A stretch of 64,000 nucleotides of DNA from Marinobacter salarius (GTDB lineage Bacteria > Pseudomonadota > Gammaproteobacteria > Pseudomonadales > Oleiphilaceae), in the NCBI GenBank assembly GCA_000831005.1, contig CP007152.1, positions 992,001 to 1,056,000 of the forward strand, given 5' to 3'. This document shows positions 1 through 9,133 of the stretch, one piece after another. Under the pieces are notes generated by a model. The model ran no database searches, was not told where the DNA came from, and was given only the letters and a program-made list of their open reading frames with translations. Positions within the stretch are counted from its first letter, which is position 1; every line of letters starts with the position of its first letter. A program made the position numbers and the translations under genes.

Positions 1-339
1 CTCAAACCCGGCGGCATCCTGATCCAGGCCGACGCTGGCCCCGATCACCTGCGGGAACTGCGGGAGATTATCTATCCGTCGCTCAAACCCGAAAAGCCGC
101 CAGCTGTTGACGTGCCTGAAGGTTTTTTGAGTCTGGGGACAGAGACGATTCGTTATTCACTGACCTTGGAAAGCCAGGAGGCGATTGCCGACCTGCTGGC
201 GATGACGCCGCATTTTTACCGGGCGCCTGCGGAGGGGCGGGTTCGTGCCGAGACACTCGAAACCCTGGCGGTGACGGTCGAAGTCACGCTGAGGCGTTTT
301 GTTCGTGATTCTGCCGCTACGACGACAACGCCCCGATAG
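1..339 (+). CDS. rlmA: 23S rRNA (guanine-N1)-methyltransferase, C-terminal part (RlmA-like)
   Basis: The reading frame is open from the first base of the window, so the 5' part of the gene, with most of the SAM-binding domain, lies outside. The visible 112 residues start with a PGG turn (LKPGGILIQADAGPDHL) and contain HLRELREIIYPSLKPE and LAMTPHFYRAP, which match the end of the RlmA/RrmA family that methylates a guanine in 23S rRNA helix 35. The last codons overlap the 3' end of the convergent ankyrin gene by 23 bases. The family call rests on the tail only. Another class I RNA methyltransferase is possible. Confidence 0.7.
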   Translation, partial: LKPGGILIQADAGPDHLRELREIIYPSLKPEKPPAVDVPEGFLSLGTETIRYSLTLESQEAIADLLAMTPHFYRAPAEGRVRAETLETLAVTVEVTLRRFVRDSAATTTTPR

Positions 340-847
340 CCTCGTTCGCTTCCATGGTCCGGGCCAGATCCTCTGCCGTTTGCCCATCCTCATCTTTCAA
401 CGATTTATCCGCGCCTGCTTCCAGCAAACGCCCAATCATATCCACCCGATTGAACATGGCGGCGACCATTAGCGGTGTTTTGGCGCCTGCCGGGCGATGG
501 TCGACGTCGGCGCCGGAGGTCAGCAGCAGGTCTGCAATGTCGGTATTGCCCTGATACACCGCGCTGGCCAGGGGCGTTTGTAGCTGGTCGTTGGCCAGGT
601 TGGGGTCGGCACCCTGTTCCAGCAGCAGGCGCGCGGTGTCTTTGTGGCCGTTGCTGCAGGCGAGCATCAGCAGGCTGTCACCGGTGTTGGTGCGGATGTC
701 CACGGGTACGCCGGCGTTGAGCATCACGCTGAGGGGGCCGGCACCACCATTCCGGGCCAGTTCGAACAACCCCTGGGCGAAAGCAATGGCGTCTTCGTCC
801 TGTTGATTGTCGGGGTTCTGGGGCCTGGTTGGCTTGTCGTGGCTCAT
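317..847 (-). CDS. Ankyrin repeat protein
   Basis: This 176-residue protein has no signal peptide and is probably cytosolic. After an acidic N-terminal stretch come about four ankyrin units between residues 45 and 165. They are recognisable by the helix turns TGDSLLMLACSNGHKDTARLL, QTPLASAVYQGN and KTPLMVAAMFNR, and by the repeated loops EQGADPN, TSGADVD and EAGADKS. Small ankyrin proteins of this type are common in Pseudomonas and Marinobacter, where they act as binding scaffolds, sometimes linked to catalase or oxidative stress. Nothing here shows the partner. It is convergent with the rRNA methyltransferase gene and divergent from the PEBP gene. Confidence 0.85.
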   Translation of the reverse strand: MSHDKPTRPQNPDNQQDEDAIAFAQGLFELARNGGAGPLSVMLNAGVPVDIRTNTGDSLLMLACSNGHKDTARLLLEQGADPNLANDQLQTPLASAVYQGNTDIADLLLTSGADVDHRPAGAKTPLMVAAMFNRVDMIGRLLEAGADKSLKDEDGQTAEDLARTMEANEAIGALSS

Positions 848-1012
848 GGTTTTCCTCTGGTTTCATAGCGAATCTTGAGCAACCGTAACACGCCTGGAGC
901 CAGCCAAGAATTGGACTTGGGTACGGTATGGATCTGGACAGACCCACAACGCCACTGTTAAAACCGTGCTATCAGGTAAGCAAAACCATCAAGGGTACAG
1001 GAGAACAGGACT

Positions 1013-1641
1013 GTGAAAATCAAGGTTCGAGGTATTGAAGAAGGCCAGCCGGTGCCGGAGAAATTCGCGTTTGGTGTCTACAGCGAACAGGACACATGAG
1101 CTTTGGCCCCAACCGCAACCCGGAACTGGTCTGGGAAGACGCGCCGGAGGGCACCAGGAGTTTCGTGGTGATGATGTTTGACCCGGACGTGCCCAGCGTG
1201 GCGGACGACGTCAATCAGGAAGGCAAAACCGTGTCGAAGGACATTCCCCGGGTGGATTTTTTCCACTGGCTGCTGGTGGACGTGCCGGCCACCACGTCCC
1301 GCATCCCCGAGGGCGAGGACAGCGATGGTGTGATTCCCAAGGGCAAGGAGCCCGGTCCGGGCCCGATCGGTATCCGTGGCGTGAACAACTACACCCAGTT
1401 CCTGGCTGGCAATCCCGACATGGCAGGAACCTATGCCGGTTACGACGGTCCCTGTCCGCCCTGGAACGATGAGATCCTCCATCATTACCACTACGAAGTG
1501 CACGCGCTGGATGTTGAAACTCTGGGGCTGGATGGTGAGTTCGATGGTGCCGCAGTTCGTGAAGCCATGGCAGGTCACGTTCTGGCCAGCGCCCGGGTGA
1601 CCGGTACCTACACGCTGAATCCGGATTTACGTAAAGACTGA
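1013..1641 (+). CDS. YbhB/YbcL-type PEBP (Raf kinase inhibitor-like) protein, one frameshift
   Basis: The gene probably starts at GTG 1013, preceded by CAGGAGAACAGGACT, with KIKVRGIEEGQPVPEKFAF. The frame closes at a TGA at 1094-1096 and continues from 1096 with MSFGPNRNPELVWEDAPEG. One missing base near 1090 (GACCACATG expected, GACACATG present) joins the halves into 209 residues. The second half has the PEBP signatures FVVMMFDPDVPS and FFHWLLVDVP and a conserved glycine-rich NNY segment. Bacterial PEBPs bind small anions or lipids and their role is poorly known. The protein lacks a signal peptide. The split is best treated as a sequence error. Confidence 0.82.
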
Positions 1642-1670
1642 GCAGCCACAGGCTGGCGCCATCCGCAAGA

Positions 1671-1707
1671 AAGCCGGAATGTCGGGTGACCGACGTCCGG
1701 CTTTTTT
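1671..1707 (+). terminator. Rho-independent terminator after the PEBP gene
   Basis: An 8-bp stem AAGCCGGA (1671-1678) / TCCGGCTT (1696-1703) encloses a second stem GTCGG/CCGAC with a GTGA loop, and a run of six T ends at 1707. It lies 30 bases after the PEBP stop codon. The gene on the other side is convergent. Confidence 0.85.
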
Positions 1708-1741
1708 ATGCGCGACCATTTACGGTGATTTTCGACTCGGT

Positions 1742-2817
1742 TCAGCCTGTGCCTGCGAGTAACTGTTCGAAGGTAGTGATGGTTCCCGGACTGTCCGGCT
1801 CATAGCCGGGAAGGTGTTCGATCCGATCGATAAAGGCCTGCGAGCGCATCAGCTCAATCAGGTGCGACAGGTTGTCCTGCCCCAGCCGCTCTTCATGGCA
1901 GAGCAGGAGGTAGTGCTCGCTGGCCATTTCCACGAAATCAAGGTTGAACTGGCTGGCCGCCGCTTCCACGCCGAAGCCAACATCCGCCATTCCCGACGCG
2001 ACAAAGGCAGCGACGGCTGTGTGTGTGAACTCGTGCTGAGGCGAGCGGTTGATGCTCTTTTCAGTGAGTCCCGCCTGACGTAGCAGAAGGTTGAACAGGA
2101 TGCGGGTGCCGGAATGGCGATCACGGCCGATAAAACGGAGCCCGGAAGCGGCCAGTTCCGACAGGTTATGGACCTTCACCGGGGCGTCCTTGCGCATCAT
2201 CAGGCCTTCGCGCCGGGTGACAAAACGAATCAGCCGGAATCGTTTGCCGGCCAGCTGATGCTGGTAATGGGCCATGATCTCCCGGGCCCGTTCCGGGCAG
2301 GTGGGAAAGTGAAAGCTTGCCAGGTCGCATTCGCCGCGATTGAGGCGGTCAGTGCCTCTTCGGGGTTACGGTATTGGAGGTTGACTTCAACGCGGTCAGA
2401 GAACTCCGGGAGCAGGGCCACGGCATACCCGTGGCTGGCGTGAAGACGAAGGACCGGGTGCTCACCGGCCAGCAGTTGCTGGATCTGGTCGTTAAATTCG
2501 GACGCCATGCTGTCGATCTGAGGCCCGAGCCGGGCTTTGACCCGCTGATCTGCCCACAGCAATTTCTCGCCCAGGGCGGACAGCTCGGTGCCGTGCCCCT
2601 TGCGCATGATCACCAGTGGCATTCCGAAAACATCGGAACTGCGATTGAGCAAGTTCCAGGCGTGGCGGTAAGACACGCCGGCCGCCTCTGCCGCCGCGGT
2701 CAGTTTGCCACTGTCGCGGATCGTTTCGAGCAGGCGGAATAATACCGGCTCGAACAGCTCACCGTTATCGGTTCGGAAGACCCAGGCAGGGGAAATAGAC
2801 AGCCTTTTCTTATGCAT
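1742..2817 (-). CDS. ModE/LysR-like HTH regulator with substrate-binding domain, one frameshift
   Basis: The N-terminal 100 residues hold a winged helix-turn-helix of ModE type (SGKLTAAAEAAGVSYRHAWN at about 37-56). The C-terminal 250 residues resemble a periplasmic-binding-protein fold used as a cytosolic sensor (molybdate/LysR-substrate type), with RFIGRDRHSGTRILF and MADVGFGVEAAA. The frame breaks near 2330, where a GCC has become GC on the coding strand. Restoring it yields 358 residues. It is divergent from the fds operon with a 100-base spacer, so it is probably the operon's regulator, perhaps reading molybdate or formate status. Family assignment is by motif, the ligand is inferred. 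Confidence 0.8.
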
Positions 2818-2868
2818 TCCTATTCATATTCCGTCGGCGATGATGGAGTGGTAGCGTATGGCTATTAC

Positions 2869-2891
2869 TGTTCAGATACTGTAACAGAACA
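2869..2891. promoter_or_regulatory. Candidate operator between the regulator and fdsG
   Basis: The spacer between the two divergent genes contains TGTTC (2869-2873) and GAACA (2887-2891) as inverted half-sites 13 bases apart, and within it the direct repeat ACTGT. The position suits a site for the divergent ModE-like regulator. The half-sites are short and could be chance. Confidence 0.3.
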
Positions 2892-2916
2892 AGAAATAAT
2901 AGGAACAAGTATGCAT

Positions 2917-3440
2917 ATGTCAGAGGTGAATCAGCAATCACTCGGCGCCATGCTTACGCCCGCGACTGGACACCTGACATGGTCCGGGCGGAAATGGACG
3001 CCCTGAAACACAAGCCTGGCGCCCTGCTCCCCATCCTGCACGCCGTCCAGAACCGGATTGGTTACATCCCCGAGGGCGCCGTGGCCATCATCGCTGAGGC
3101 GCTGCAGCAGACCCGTGCCGAAGTCCATGGTGTGATCAGCTTCTACCACCATTTCCGCACTCATCCGGTGGGCAGCAAGGTGATTCACGTGTGTCGCGCC
3201 GAGGCCTGTCAGGCCATGGGTGGGCGCATGCTTGAAGCGCATATCAAGGACCGCCTGGGGGTGGACTATCACGGCACCTCAGCCGACAACGAGTTTACCC
3301 TGGAGCCTGTCTACTGCCTGGGCAACTGCGCCTGTGCCCCTTCCATCCGCGTGAATGACGATATCCACGGCCGCATGACGCCGCAGAAGTTTGATCGCCT
3401 GGCGGACAAGCTCACCACGTCCGCGCTGGACATCCGGTAA
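2917..3440 (+). CDS. fdsG: NAD-dependent formate dehydrogenase, gamma subunit (NuoE-like), one frameshift
   Basis: This is the diaphorase-side subunit carrying a [2Fe-2S] cluster. After repair the protein has 174 residues. The thioredoxin-like fold shows the NuoE cluster pattern C93-x4-C98 ... C134-x3-C138 (CRAEAC and CLGNC) and the family stretch GVISFYHHFRTHPVG. The frame breaks near 2947 where GCCCATG is expected and GCCATG is present. The upstream part MSEVNQQSLGA belongs to the same gene. Start at ATG 2917 follows an AGGAAC about 10 bases upstream; ATG 2911 is an alternative. It is the first gene of a canonical fdsGBACD order. Confidence 0.9.
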
Positions 3441-3454
3441 TCACGGGAGCATCG

Positions 3455-4991
3455 ATGATGGCAACCAGAATCTACGTGCCCTGCGATACCACCGCCCTGT
3501 CCATGGGGGCGGATGACGTGGCGAGACTGATAGAACACCATGCCGGAGTTCAGGGTGTGGCTATTGAACTGGTTCGTAACGGTTCCCGAGGGTTGTTCTG
3601 GCTTGAACCAATGGTGGAAGTCGAGACGGCCAGCGGCCGGATCGGCTATGGCCCGGTGGAACCGGATGACGTTCAGGGGCTGGTGGAGGCCGGGTTGTTC
3701 GATGGTGCGTCCGGCCATCCTCTGTTTCTTGGCCCGGTGGCCGATATTCCCTACCTGAAACGCCAGCAACGCCTGACTTTTTCCCGTATTGGCATCACCG
3801 ATCCGCTGTCGATTACCGACTATCGTGATCATGGCGGCTTTGACGGCCTGGAAACGGCGATCAGCGTGGAGCCCCAGGGCATTGTCGACGAGGTCAAAGT
3901 CTCCGGCCTCCGTGGTCGGGGTGGCGCAGCCTTTCCCACCGGTATCAAGTGGCAGACCGTACACGATGAGCCTGGCAGCAGCAGAAATACGTCGTCTGCA
4001 ACGCCGATGAGGGTGATTCCGGCACCTTCGCAGACCGGCTCGCCATGGAATGTGACCCTTACATGCTGATCGAAGGCATGACCATTGCCGGGCTGGCGGT
4101 TGGGGCGACCCAGGGATTCATCTATCTGCGGTCGGAATACCCGGTGGCGCACCGCATTCTGAATGAAGCGATTCGTCGTGCCGAAGCCGAAGCTATCTGG
4201 GCCAGGATGTTCGGGGCAGCGGTCGTGCCTTCGATCTGGAAGTGCGGCTGGCGGCGGGCGCCTACATCTGTGGTGAGGAGACCTCGCTGTTGGAAAGCCT
4301 GGAGGGCAAGCGCGGCCTGGTTCGAGCAAAGCCGCCCCTGCCCGCGATCAAAGGGCTGTTCGGCCAGCCCACCGTGGTCAATAACGTACTGTCGTTTGCC
4401 GCCGTACCGTTCATTCTGGCTCAGGGTGGCCATGCTTATGCGGACTACGGTATGGGGAAATCACGGGGCACCCTGCCGATCCAGTTGGCGGGCAACATCC
4501 GCCAGGGCGGCCTGATCGAACTGGCTTTTGGCGTTAGTTTGCGGGAGATCCTCGAAGATTTCGGTGGCGGCACCTTCTCGGGCCGCCCCATGAAAGCGGT
4601 CCAGGTGGGCGGCCCGCTGATGGCGTATATGCCGGAAAGTCAGTGGAACACGCCCATGGATTACGAGCCTCGGCCAGCTTGGCGCGGGTATCGGCCATGG
4701 CGGCGTGGTGGTGTTTGACGACACCGTGGACATGGGAGAGCAGGCCCGGTTCGCCATGGAGTTCTGCACCGTGGAGTCCTGCGGCAAATGCACGCCCTGC
4801 CGGATCGGATCGGTGCGTGGTGTGGAAGTGATTGACCGGATACGCGCCGGTGAGAACCGTGAGGCCAATCTGGTTCTGCTGGAAGAGCTGTGCGAGACCA
4901 TGGTCGACGGTTCCCTGTGTGCAATGGGGGGCATGACCCGTTCCCGGTACAGAGCGTGATGAAACATTTCCCGGACGACCTGACGGCCTGA
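3455..4991 (+). CDS. fdsB: NAD-dependent formate dehydrogenase, beta subunit (NuoF-like, FMN/NAD binding), five frameshifts
   Basis: This subunit binds NAD and FMN and a [4Fe-4S] cluster, passing electrons from formate to NAD. Repaired length is 513 residues. The N-terminal 120 residues are a second thioredoxin-like NuoE-type domain. Then come GLRGRGGAAFPTGIKW (NAD/FMN loop), CNADEGDSGTF, AGAYICGEETSLLESLEG and the cluster ligands ESCGKCTPCR near the end. The frame is broken at about 3973, 4193, 4663, 4676 and 4939, each repaired by adding one G or C, so only fragments appear as open frames. The stop at 4989-4991 lies 24 bases before fdsA. Confidence 0.88.
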
Positions 4992-5015
4992 CCGATGCGA
5001 GTGGAGGCAATAACG

Positions 5016-7928
5016 ATGTTGCAATATTTTGATCCGGGCACTTTTAACCGAGGTACAGGCGGCCTGAACCCCGATATCGACTATGGTACGCCGCCCAGCA
5101 CCTCCGAAACCCTGGTTAGCCTGTCCATTGACGGCACCGATATCGCAGTGCCCGAAGGCACTTCGGTGCTGCGGGCAGCCACCCTGGCGGGTATCAACAT
5201 TCCCAAGCTGTGCGCATCGGACAACCTCGAAGCCTTCGGTTCCTGTCGCCTGTGCGCGGTGGAGATCGAGGGCCGCCGCGGCTATCCGGCCTCCTGTACC
5301 ACGCCGGTGTCCGAGGGCATGGCCGTCACCACCCAGAACGGCAAGCTGGCGAAGCTGCGGCGCAACATCATGGAGCTGTACATTTCCGACCACCCGCTGG
5401 ACTGCCTGACCTGCCCGGCCAACGGCGACTGTGAACTGCAGGACGTGGCCGGCGCCGTGGGCCTGCGGGAAGTCCGCTATGCTTCGAGGGTGATAATCAC
5501 CTGAACGCCGAAGTGGATGACTCCAACCCCTATTTCAGCTTTGACCCCAGCAAATGTATCGTCTGCTCCCGTTGCGTGCGTGCCTGCGAGGAAGTGCAGG
5601 GCACCTTTGCCCTGACCATTGACGGCCGCGGCTTCGACTCCAAGGTATCTGCGGGCCAGAACGATCCGTTCATGGATTCCGAGTGCGTGTCCTGCGGCGC
5701 CTGCGTGCAGGCCTGCCCCACCTCCACATTGATGGAAAAGAGCGTGATCGACGCCGGCCAGCCCGAGCACAGCGTGGTCACCACCTGTGCATACTGCGGC
5801 GTGGGCTGCTCGTTCAAGGCGGAGATGAAAGGCGACCAGCTGGTGCGCATGGTTCCCTACAAGGGCGGCGATGCCAACCACGGTCACTCCTGCGTGAAAG
5901 GCCGCTTTGCCTTTGGCTATGCCACCCACAAGGACCGCATCAAGGAGCCGATGATCCGGGACTCCATCAACGACCCCTGGAAAGTGGTGTCCTGGGAGGA
6001 GGCCATCGAGTTCTCCGCGACGAAACTCAAGGACACCCAGCCAGATATGGCCGGGAAAGCATCGGTGGTATCACCTCCTCACGCTGCACCAACGAGGAAA
6101 CCTATCTGGTGCAGAAGCTGATCCGCGCCGCGTTCGGCAACAACAACACCGATACCTGTGCGCGGGTCTGTCATTCACCCACCGGCTTCGGTCTGAAGAC
6201 CACCATGGGCGAGTCCGCCGGGACCCAGACCTTTGACTCGGTGATGAAGGCTGACACCATGATCGTAATCGGTGCCAACCCCACCGACGCCACCCGGTGT
6301 TCGCCTCCCAGATGCGCAAGCGGCTGCGCCAGGGCGCGAAGCTGATTGTGATTGATCCACGCCGCATCGACCTGCTGAAAACACCCCACGGCACCGAAGG
6401 CATTCACCTGCCGCTACGCCCGGGCACTAACGTGGCGATGATCAATGCCCTGGCCCATGTGATTGTGACCGAGGGCCTGGAAGACAAAGCGTTCATCGAA
6501 AGCCGGTGTGAGCCCAGGCAGTACAAACAATGGCGGGAATTCATTGCCGAGGAGCGACACTCTCCGGAAGCCCTTGAGGCGGTCACTGGAGTATCGGCCG
6601 ACCTGGTGCGTCAGGCCGCGCGGTCCTATGGCGAAGCGGGTAATGGTGCCATCTATTACGGCCTCGGGGTCACCGAGCACAGCCAGGGTTCGACCATGGT
6701 GATGGGCATAGCCAACCTGGCCATGGCCACCGGCAACATCGGCCGTGAAGGCGTTGGCGTGAATCCGTTACGGGGCCAGAACAACGTTCAGGGTTCCTGC
6801 GACATGGGCTCCTTCCCCCACGAACTGCCGGGCTATCAGCATGTGGGCGACCCGGCCGTTCGAGCCAGGTTTCAGGAGGCCTGGAATGTGGCCATTGACG
6901 ATGAGCCGGGCCTGCGGATTCCCAACATGTTTGATGCCGCCATCGCCGGCAGCTTCAAGGCCATGTATGTGCAGGGCGAGGACATTGCCCAGTCCGATCC
7001 CAATACCCAGCATGTGGAGGCGGCGCTCAGTTCGCTGGATTGCCTGATCGTGCAGGACATCTTCCTCAACGAAACCGCCAAGTACGCCCATGTGCTGCTG
7101 CCGGGTTCGACGTTCCTGGAAAAGAACGGCACTTTCACCAACGCCGAGCGCCGCATTAACCGGGTGCGTAAAGTGATGGCGCCGGTGGCGGGCCTGGAAG
7201 ACTGGGAAGTCACCATGGCATTGTCGAACGCGCTGGGCTATCCGATGCAGTACCGTCATCCGTCCGAGATCATGGATGAGATCGCCCGCCTGACGCCGAC
7301 GTTTACCGGTGTCAGTTACGACAAGTTGGACGAACTGGGCAGCATCCAGTGGCCCTGTAACGACAAGCATCCCGACGGCACGCCCACCATGCACACCCTC
7401 GATTTCCCGATCGGCAAGGGCAAGTTTGCGGTCACCGAGTATGTTGCCAGCGAGGAAAAAACCAATCGCAAGTTCCCGCTGTTGCTGACCACCGGTCGCA
7501 TCCTGAGCCAGTACAATGTCGGTGCCCAGACCCGACGCACCGAGAACAGCCAGTGGCATCAGGAGGATGTACTGGAAGTTCATCCCAGCGATGCCGAACT
7601 CAGGGGCATCCGCGAGGGCGACTGGCTGGGCATCACCAGCCGTGTGGGCCAGACGGTCCTGCGGGCAAGAATCAGTGATCGCATGTTGCCGGGGGTGGTG
7701 TACACCACCTTCCACCACCCGGGCAGCGGTGCCAATGTGATCACCACCGACAGCTCTGACTGGGCCACCAACTGCCCGGAATACAAGGTGACTGCGGTGC
7801 AGGTGGAGAAGGTCTCGCAGCCGTCGGAATGGCAACGCCACTTCGAGCAGTTTGACCAGCGCCAGCAAGGGTTGTTGGAACCGTCGGCCAGCCATATGGA
7901 GCAACCCGATGCCACGGCACTCAAATAA
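5016..7928 (+). CDS. fdsA: NAD-dependent formate dehydrogenase, catalytic molybdenum subunit, three frameshifts
   Basis: The large subunit oxidises formate to CO2 at a bis-MGD molybdenum centre. Repaired length is 971 residues. The N-terminus has a [2Fe-2S] ferredoxin domain (CASDNLEAFGSCRLC), then CLTCPANGDC, two [4Fe-4S] ferredoxin motifs (CIVCSRCVRACEE and CVSCGACVQACP) and CAYCGVGC. The molybdopterin domain includes DTCARVCHSPT, which holds the metal-binding cysteine and the conserved CHSPT, and ends with a molybdopterin-dinucleotide domain. Frames break near 5481, 6041 and 6291. ATG 5016 is chosen because GGAGG lies 8 bases upstream; ATG 4995 is in frame but has no such site. Confidence 0.92.
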
Positions 7929-7944
7929 CCCGGAGCTGGCAGTC

Positions 7945-8799
7945 ATGCCAGTGATGGGGCCAGACCCTGAGAAGGGTGCGCCAGCGTCCTGTGACCTCCC
8001 GGTGGAGGTTCATGGCGGTATTGAGGGCGCCCCCGGTCAGGATAGTGTCGCCGAAGAGGTGCCGGTGGCGATGGTTTATAACGGCATATCCCATGCGGTA
8101 ATGATGGCATCGCCTTGTGATCTGGAGGATTTTGCACTGGGTTTCAGTCTGACCGAAGGCATTATCGACAGCCCCGGGCAGTTGTTTAACCTGAACGTAC
8201 ATGCCGTCGACGAGGGCATCGCTATCGAGATGCACATCGCCGGCGACTGTTTTGCCCATTTGCGCCAACAGCGACGGAATATGACCGGACGAACCGGCTG
8301 CGGGCTATGCGGCACCGAATCCCTGGCCCATGCGGTCCGGGCGATCCCCCGCGTGCCGCTTCGCCCGATACCGGATGATGAAGACGTTCAGCGCGCTCTG
8401 AGCAGCCTTCGGCACTACCAGCCCCTGCAGGAACAGACCGGCGCCACCCACGGTGCAGCCTGGTGCGATAGCCAGGGCCGCATCGAACTGGTTCGGGAAG
8501 ATGTCGGCCGTCATAACGCACTCGATAAACTGATCGGCGCACGGATACACAAGAAGGGCGAGTCGGCCTTCGACGATGGCTTTGCACTGGTTTCCAGTCG
8601 CGCCAGCTTCGAGATGGTGCAGAAAAGTGCCAGTGTCGGTATTGGTTGCCTGGTGGCTGTCTCTGCGGCCACGGCACTGGCGGTCCGGGAAGCGCGAACG
8701 GCCGGCATGACCCTGATCGGGTTCGCCCGCCCTGGGCGGCATGTCATCTACAATCGGGGCGACAGTGGCCAACCTTCCGAGGAACGCGAGCATGAGTGA
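7945..8799 (+). CDS. fdhD: Formate dehydrogenase accessory sulfurtransferase FdhD
   Basis: FdhD (FdsC in this operon type) moves sulfur to the bis-MGD cofactor so that the formate dehydrogenase becomes active. The frame encodes 284 residues from ATG 7945, which has GGAG about 10 bases upstream; ATG 7909 inside fdsA is an alternative. The conserved CGLCG loop (TGRTGCGLCGTES) carries the sulfur-transferring cysteines, and later signatures are VREDVGRHNALDK and SSRASFEMVQKSA. The stop overlaps the start of fdsD by 8 bases, indicating coupled translation. Confidence 0.93.
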   Translation: MPVMGPDPEKGAPASCDLPVEVHGGIEGAPGQDSVAEEVPVAMVYNGISHAVMMASPCDLEDFALGFSLTEGIIDSPGQLFNLNVHAVDEGIAIEMHIAGDCFAHLRQQRRNMTGRTGCGLCGTESLAHAVRAIPRVPLRPIPDDEDVQRALSSLRHYQPLQEQTGATHGAAWCDSQGRIELVREDVGRHNALDKLIGARIHKKGESAFDDGFALVSSRASFEMVQKSASVGIGCLVAVSAATALAVREARTAGMTLIGFARPGRHVIYNRGDSGQPSEEREHE

Positions 8800-9013
8800 C
8801 CAGCAGTTGCGGAACCTGATCAAGATGATCAACCAGATCAGTGATAACAACCTCCATCATGGCGATGAGGTCGAGGCGGCGGAGGTGGTCGCCACCCACA
8901 TCAGGAAGTTCTGGGCCCGGAGTATGAAACAGCAGATCAGCGATTATGCAACGTCGGACGGGGCAGAGTTGAATGCCGTTTCCCGGCTGGCCGTCGAGCG
9001 CCTCTCGTTGTAA
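8792..9013 (+). CDS. fdsD: Formate dehydrogenase delta subunit
   Basis: This 73-residue protein matches the small FdsD subunit found in NAD-dependent formate dehydrogenases, which helps assembly or stability of the complex. Visible family features are LIKMINQISDNN, the acidic HHGDEVEAAEVVATHIRKFW segment and the C-terminal LNAVSRLAVERL. ATG 8792 overlaps the end of fdhD by 8 bases and has GAGGAA upstream. It closes the operon fdsGBA-fdhD-fdsD. Confidence 0.9.
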   Translation: MSDQQLRNLIKMINQISDNNLHHGDEVEAAEVVATHIRKFWARSMKQQISDYATSDGAELNAVSRLAVERLSL

Positions 9014-9033
9014 GAACTGATGGTTTTGATTTA

Positions 9034-9052
9034 GACAATGAGAATTGTTAGC
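9034..9052. promoter_or_regulatory. Fur-box-like sequence before the first TonB receptor
   Basis: GACAATGAGAATTGTTAGC matches the 19-bp Fur consensus at 14 positions. It lies 82 bases before the ATG of a siderophore receptor, so iron repression is likely. The match is by eye. Confidence 0.65.
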
Positions 9053-9133
9053 ATTTGCACCTCGTTAACATGAGGTAATGTCTGTCATCCTGAAGGGTGC
9101 GGGCAAAATGCATTAACCATTCGAGATTTGTCT

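Noticed and set aside
4461..5393. A 310-codon frame on the minus strand across fdsB and fdsA
   Set aside because: It crosses two conserved genes of the formate dehydrogenase operon and has no recognisable motif.
3455..7928. Reading the split fdsB and fdsA as pseudogenes or as several small genes
   Set aside because: All cofactor ligands are intact once bases are restored, accessory genes fdhD and fdsD are whole, and the same type of break occurs throughout the window.
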